DNA from: Deferribacteres bacterium
Lineage (GTDB): Bacteria > Nitrospirota > Thermodesulfovibrionia > UBA6902
Assembly: GCA_030598625.1 (NCBI GenBank)
Contig: JAUVPO010000072.1
Span: 1 to 8,549, forward strand
Direction of reading: 5' to 3'
DNA: 8,549 nt
In this document: positions 5,885 through 8,549 of the stretch, one piece after another
Position numbering within the stretch: the first letter of the stretch is position 1
Layout of the letters: every line of letters begins with the position of its first letter
The notes under the pieces: generated by a model
Told to the model about the DNA's origin: nothing
Seen by the model: only the letters and a program-made list of their open reading frames with translations
The model's database searches: none
Made by a program: the position numbers and the translations under genes

Positions 5885-6972
5885 AAATTACAGTTATGCT
5901 CAAGACCATATAAATCAAACAGGATCTTTCTGACCTTTTCCCAGCGATGTACTTCAGCAACTTTTCGTGAATTGATTGATAATCTTTGCGCAAGTGATGA
6001 ATCGCTGAGCAAGTTGAGCACGGCTTCAGCAATACCTTCGTGATCATTCGGTTCAACCAAAAGACCGGTAACCCTGTCCTCCATCATAAAGGGAATTCCA
6101 CCTACCCTTGTGGAAACAACAGGCAATCCGGATGCATATGCTTCCAGAATTGATCCAGGGAAGTTATCAATATTGGAAGAATTGATCATGATGTCACATT
6201 CATCATAAGCACGCGAAAGTTCCTTATGAGACAGGAGGCCAAGAAAATGCACATCGCCCAGCAACATTTCTTTCTGCATTTTTTTTAGTTTGCTTTTTTC
6301 AGGGCCGCTCCCCGCAATGTAAAGCCGCGCTTCAGGATACTTTTCCTTGATAATTTCAAATGCCTTCAGAGCACAGATTACATTATATCGGGTCTCCAGT
6401 TGACGGCTGACAATGATATTCGGTTTAAGAGATGCCCTTTCCCTGAATTTAAAAATATCAATATCTATTATGTTCGGCAAAATAACAGGATCCTTCCCGG
6501 TGGCTTGCAAGAAAATCTCTCTCAAAAAATGTGAAGGAACAGCAATAAAGTCAGCCTTCTTTAATATTGGGACGGCAAACAACCCCCATTTATTCAGGAA
6601 GGTTGCTGCTTCACCCCCCCTGTAATTTAAGATAATTTTCTTTTTCATCATGCGAGCCGCGAGAATGGAAGGCAAGACAACGAGAAAAAAGTAAACATGA
6701 GAAGCGCCAAAAATCTGGACAACGGCAACTTTTCTTATTTTCAGGAGGTTTTTCGATAATAAAATTAATCGCATCATGGTCCTGACACCCTTCATTTTCT
6801 CCATCCACGACAATATTCCCGGAAATGAAGCGTTTGATTTTATACAAAACACATCAACCCCTGAAGATAACAAATTTTCAGACAATTTCTCAGCCTGTAA
6901 AGCCATACCGCCGGCTGGGGGGGGGAAAGGCGCTATGACAGCGACAGCATATTTATTTTCTGCCATATTCAT
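5881..6972 (-). CDS. GT4-type glycosyltransferase (exopolysaccharide synthesis)
   Basis: A GT-B fold glycosyltransferase, probably retaining and nucleotide-sugar dependent, adding a sugar to a lipid-linked exopolysaccharide precursor at the inner membrane. From the chosen start it has 363 residues. The N-terminal donor-independent half opens with APFPPPAGGM (about 14-23), and YRGGEA lies near 117-122. VPSHFLREIF (145-154) and ILPNIIDIDIF lead into the C-terminal Glycos_transf_1 domain: SRQLETRYNV, IAGSGPE, and DNFPGSILEAYASGLPVVSTRVGG (269-292, written here only as a motif span). The usual E-x7-E is D-x7-E (Asp269/Glu277). Starts: ATG at 6972 lies about 10 bp after the amidotransferase stop; ATG at 6966 is two codons later. 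The frame could begin at 7038, but that would overlap the upstream gene by 56 bp and add residues unlike a GT N-terminus. Homopolymers of 9 and 7 nt lie in its 5' third. Confidence 0.88.
   Translation of the reverse strand: MNMAENKYAVAVIAPFPPPAGGMALQAEKLSENLLSSGVDVFCIKSNASFPGILSWMEKMKGVRTMMRLILLSKNLLKIRKVAVVQIFGASHVYFFLVVLPSILAARMMKKKIILNYRGGEAATFLNKWGLFAVPILKKADFIAVPSHFLREIFLQATGKDPVILPNIIDIDIFKFRERASLKPNIIVSRQLETRYNVICALKAFEIIKEKYPEARLYIAGSGPEKSKLKKMQKEMLLGDVHFLGLLSHKELSRAYDECDIMINSSNIDNFPGSILEAYASGLPVVSTRVGGIPFMMEDRVTGLLVEPNDHEGIAEAVLNLLSDSSLAQRLSINSRKVAEVHRWEKVRKILFDLYGLEHNCNL
6614..6620. repeat. C7 homopolymer inside the glycosyltransferase gene
   Basis: Seven consecutive C on the plus strand (G7 in the coding strand), at the codons for the Arg-Gly-Gly of YRGGE. 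A shorter slippage-prone tract in the same gene as the G9 run. Confidence 0.9.
6917..6925. repeat. G9 homopolymer near the glycosyltransferase start
   Basis: Nine consecutive G on the plus strand (C9 in the coding strand) encode part of the Pro-Pro-Pro of APFPPPAGGM, about 16 codons from the ATG at 6972. A one-base change in length would frameshift the protein almost at its start. It is the longest G/C run in this AT-rich window. Confidence 0.95.
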
Positions 6973-6982
6973 TAATAACCAA

Positions 6983-8549
6983 TCACATCCAGTTTCTGCT
7001 CCAGTGCTCAAAAAACAGTAATGCCCAGATACGCGCACTGAGGTCCCGACCTTTTTGCTGATGTATGTTTATCATGTCCTCAATGTGTTTAGTATTGAAC
7101 AGACTTCTTGCTCTCGCATCACGTGAAAGGAGTATATCTCTTGAGTAATCGCTCATGTCCCCTTTAAACCAGTGTATAAGCGGCACGCCAAAACCCATTT
7201 TTTTTCTATGTAAAATATCATCCGGCAATATGCCCTGCATCGCCTGCTTCAATATATATTTCATTTGACCTTTATGGATTTTCATGGAAGAGGGAATTCC
7301 GGCGGCAAGCTCAACTACTTCATGGTCAAGGAGCGGGGACCGGGTCTCAAGACTGCATAACATGCTCGCCCTGTCAACTTTCGTGAGTATATCTTCAGCA
7401 AGATATACTTTCGTGTCAAGATATTGTATACGTGTAAGGTAGTCATCACTGTTACAGGACTCATAGTATCTTCTGAAATGATTGTAATCCGGCATATTGC
7501 CGTTACGATTAATACCAAGCTCCGCCAGCACATCTCTGCTCAGGATATTATTTAAATAGAGTGAATCAGCAAAAGTGTTAAGGCCGGCATACCTTTCAAA
7601 AGGCCCCCTTGAGAGGTGCCTGAGCATGCCCTTGCCTCTCATCCCTTCCGGCAGCAGGCCGGCAGGCACACCAAAGACAGTTTTCTTCAACCAGTCAGGC
7701 ATCCAGTCATGTCGACGCATATCCTGTGCCCAGGCATAACGTCTGTAACCGGCAAAGGTCTCATCGCCTCCGTCTCCCGAGAGAATAACAGTGACATTTT
7801 CTCTTGCGATTTTTGATACATAATACGTTGGAATCACTGATGAGTCCGCAAACGGTTCATCAAACTCCCATGCAAGCTTCGGTAATATTTCAAGGGCATC
7901 AGGTTCAACAATCATCTCATGATGTTCAGTGCCGAATTGTTCCGCAATTTTTCTTGCATAATGAACTTCACTGAAATCCTCCTCCTGAAAACCTATTGAA
8001 AACGTTTTTACGGGTGATTCCTGGACCATGCTCATCAGAGCGACAATCGTACTGGAGTCAATCCCGCCACTTAAAAAAGCGCCGAGAGGCACATCGCTTA
8101 TCAGCCTGATTTTTACGGCTTCCTTTATTTTTTCTCTCAGGGCATCGCTCCAGTCCCGTTCAGATAAAGAATAGTCCGGATCATACTCTATGTCCCAATA
8201 ATTCTCGACAGAGACTTTAATGCTCTCACTTCCTCCCAACACCTTCTCATCAGACACTTCGTTCGTCTGCGCGCCGGTTACATCTCTTTTGCGCGGTACA
8301 CTTCTTACTGACTGAACACTCATGAAGTGGCCGGGCGCCAATTTATGCATATTTTTGAAGATTGTCTCGGGGAAAGGAATATAATTATATGTGAGATAAT
8401 TGACAAGCACGGCAGGATCAATGACTCTTTGTACTCTCTGGTCCTGATAAATAGCTTTCAGTTCTGAAGCAAAGATAAATTTTTTATCATCATGGTAGTA
8501 ATACAGAGGTTTTTTACCCAGACGGTCCCTTGCAAGAAACAACATTTCT
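6983..8549 (-). CDS. asnB: Asparagine-synthase-type glutamine amidotransferase (5' end outside window)
   Basis: A glutamine-dependent amidotransferase of the AsnB type. Ammonia from glutamine is used to amidate an adenylated carboxylate; in exosortase loci such proteins are thought to modify the polysaccharide rather than make free asparagine. Numbering is from the first Met in the window (8545); the gene continues past the edge, because the usual MCGI N-terminus with the nucleophilic Cys is absent and the protein begins mid-domain at LFLARDRLGKKPLYYY. The synthase domain has the pyrophosphate loop SGGIDSS (159-165), SIGF (183-186), DEPFADSSVIPTYYVS (229-244), LSGDGGDETFAGY (255-267), and LETRSPLLDHEVVELA (399-414). 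About 520 of an expected 620-650 residues are present. Residues about 78-113 form an extra hydrophilic linker before the YWD motif (116-118). The stop is about 10 bp from the glycosyltransferase start. Family is certain; role in polysaccharide modification is inferred from context. Confidence 0.93.
   Translation of the reverse strand, partial: EMLFLARDRLGKKPLYYYHDDKKFIFASELKAIYQDQRVQRVIDPAVLVNYLTYNYIPFPETIFKNMHKLAPGHFMSVQSVRSVPRKRDVTGAQTNEVSDEKVLGGSESIKVSVENYWDIEYDPDYSLSERDWSDALREKIKEAVKIRLISDVPLGAFLSGGIDSSTIVALMSMVQESPVKTFSIGFQEEDFSEVHYARKIAEQFGTEHHEMIVEPDALEILPKLAWEFDEPFADSSVIPTYYVSKIARENVTVILSGDGGDETFAGYRRYAWAQDMRRHDWMPDWLKKTVFGVPAGLLPEGMRGKGMLRHLSRGPFERYAGLNTFADSLYLNNILSRDVLAELGINRNGNMPDYNHFRRYYESCNSDDYLTRIQYLDTKVYLAEDILTKVDRASMLCSLETRSPLLDHEVVELAAGIPSSMKIHKGQMKYILKQAMQGILPDDILHRKKMGFGVPLIHWFKGDMSDYSRDILLSRDARARSLFNTKHIEDMINIHQQKGRDLSARIWALLFFEHWSRNWM

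Larger units (their letters stand above)
3014..8549 (-). other. Five-gene exopolysaccharide/exosortase operon (5' end outside window)
   Basis: Amidotransferase, glycosyltransferase, adenylating enzyme, exosortase and epsI are co-directional. The junctions are about +10, -4, -11 and -4 bp, with two ATGA stop-start overlaps. No internal promoter or terminator was recognised. The operon promoter must lie beyond the right edge, and further biosynthesis genes are probably there too. Confidence 0.85.

Noticed and set aside
6973..7038. Upstream extension of the glycosyltransferase to 7038
   Set aside because: It would overlap the amidotransferase 3' end by 56 bp, and the added residues do not resemble a GT4 N-terminus; ATG 6972 sits right after the upstream stop.
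1..8549. CRISPR array, tRNA, rRNA, transposase or phage genes
   Set aside because: No spaced direct repeats, cloverleaf-like elements, or transposase/integrase motifs were seen on either strand.

Overview
The window looks like part of an exosortase/PEP-CTERM exopolysaccharide locus from an AT-rich Gram-negative bacterium. PrsK, an exosortase with Cys/Arg/His active-site residues and EpsI occur together in Proteobacteria, Nitrospirota and relatives. The low GC and the split exosortase/EpsI pair fit a Nitrospirota- or Desulfobacterota-like genome, but the phylum is an inference and cannot be settled from this sequence. No PEP-CTERM target protein and no sigma-54 regulator gene (prsR) lies inside the window.

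Left part (1-1974, minus strand): a membrane histidine kinase of the PrsK type. It is uninterrupted and runs off the left edge, so its last residues and any following response regulator are missing. A 225-bp divergent intergenic region (1975-2199) follows. It carries a perfect-consensus sigma-70 promoter driving a Crp/Fnr-family regulator (2200-2898, plus strand). That regulator has lost the usual Arg-Ser phosphate-binding pair of the cAMP site and has no N-terminal Fe-S cysteines, so its signal is unknown.

Right part (3014-8549, minus strand): a compact set of five co-directional genes, convergent with the regulator gene. In transcription order they are an asparagine-synthase-type amidotransferase (5' end outside the window), a GT4-type glycosyltransferase, a PaaK/CapK-type adenylate-forming enzyme, a stand-alone exosortase, and EpsI. 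Three of the four junctions overlap (4, 11 and 4 bp) and the fourth is about 10 bp, so they are almost certainly one translationally coupled operon.

Working model (inference): the glycosyltransferase, adenylating enzyme and amidotransferase build and decorate an exopolysaccharide. Exosortase and EpsI process PEP-CTERM proteins that are sorted to the cell surface with it. PrsK (with an unseen PrsR) and the Crp-like protein are the regulators. Points worth a second look are a 9-nt homopolymer near the start of the glycosyltransferase gene (possible on/off switch), the degenerate nucleotide site of the Crp-like protein, an inserted linker in the amidotransferase, and an unresolved exosortase start. 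Both gene-free gaps are under 300 bp (225 and 115 bp).
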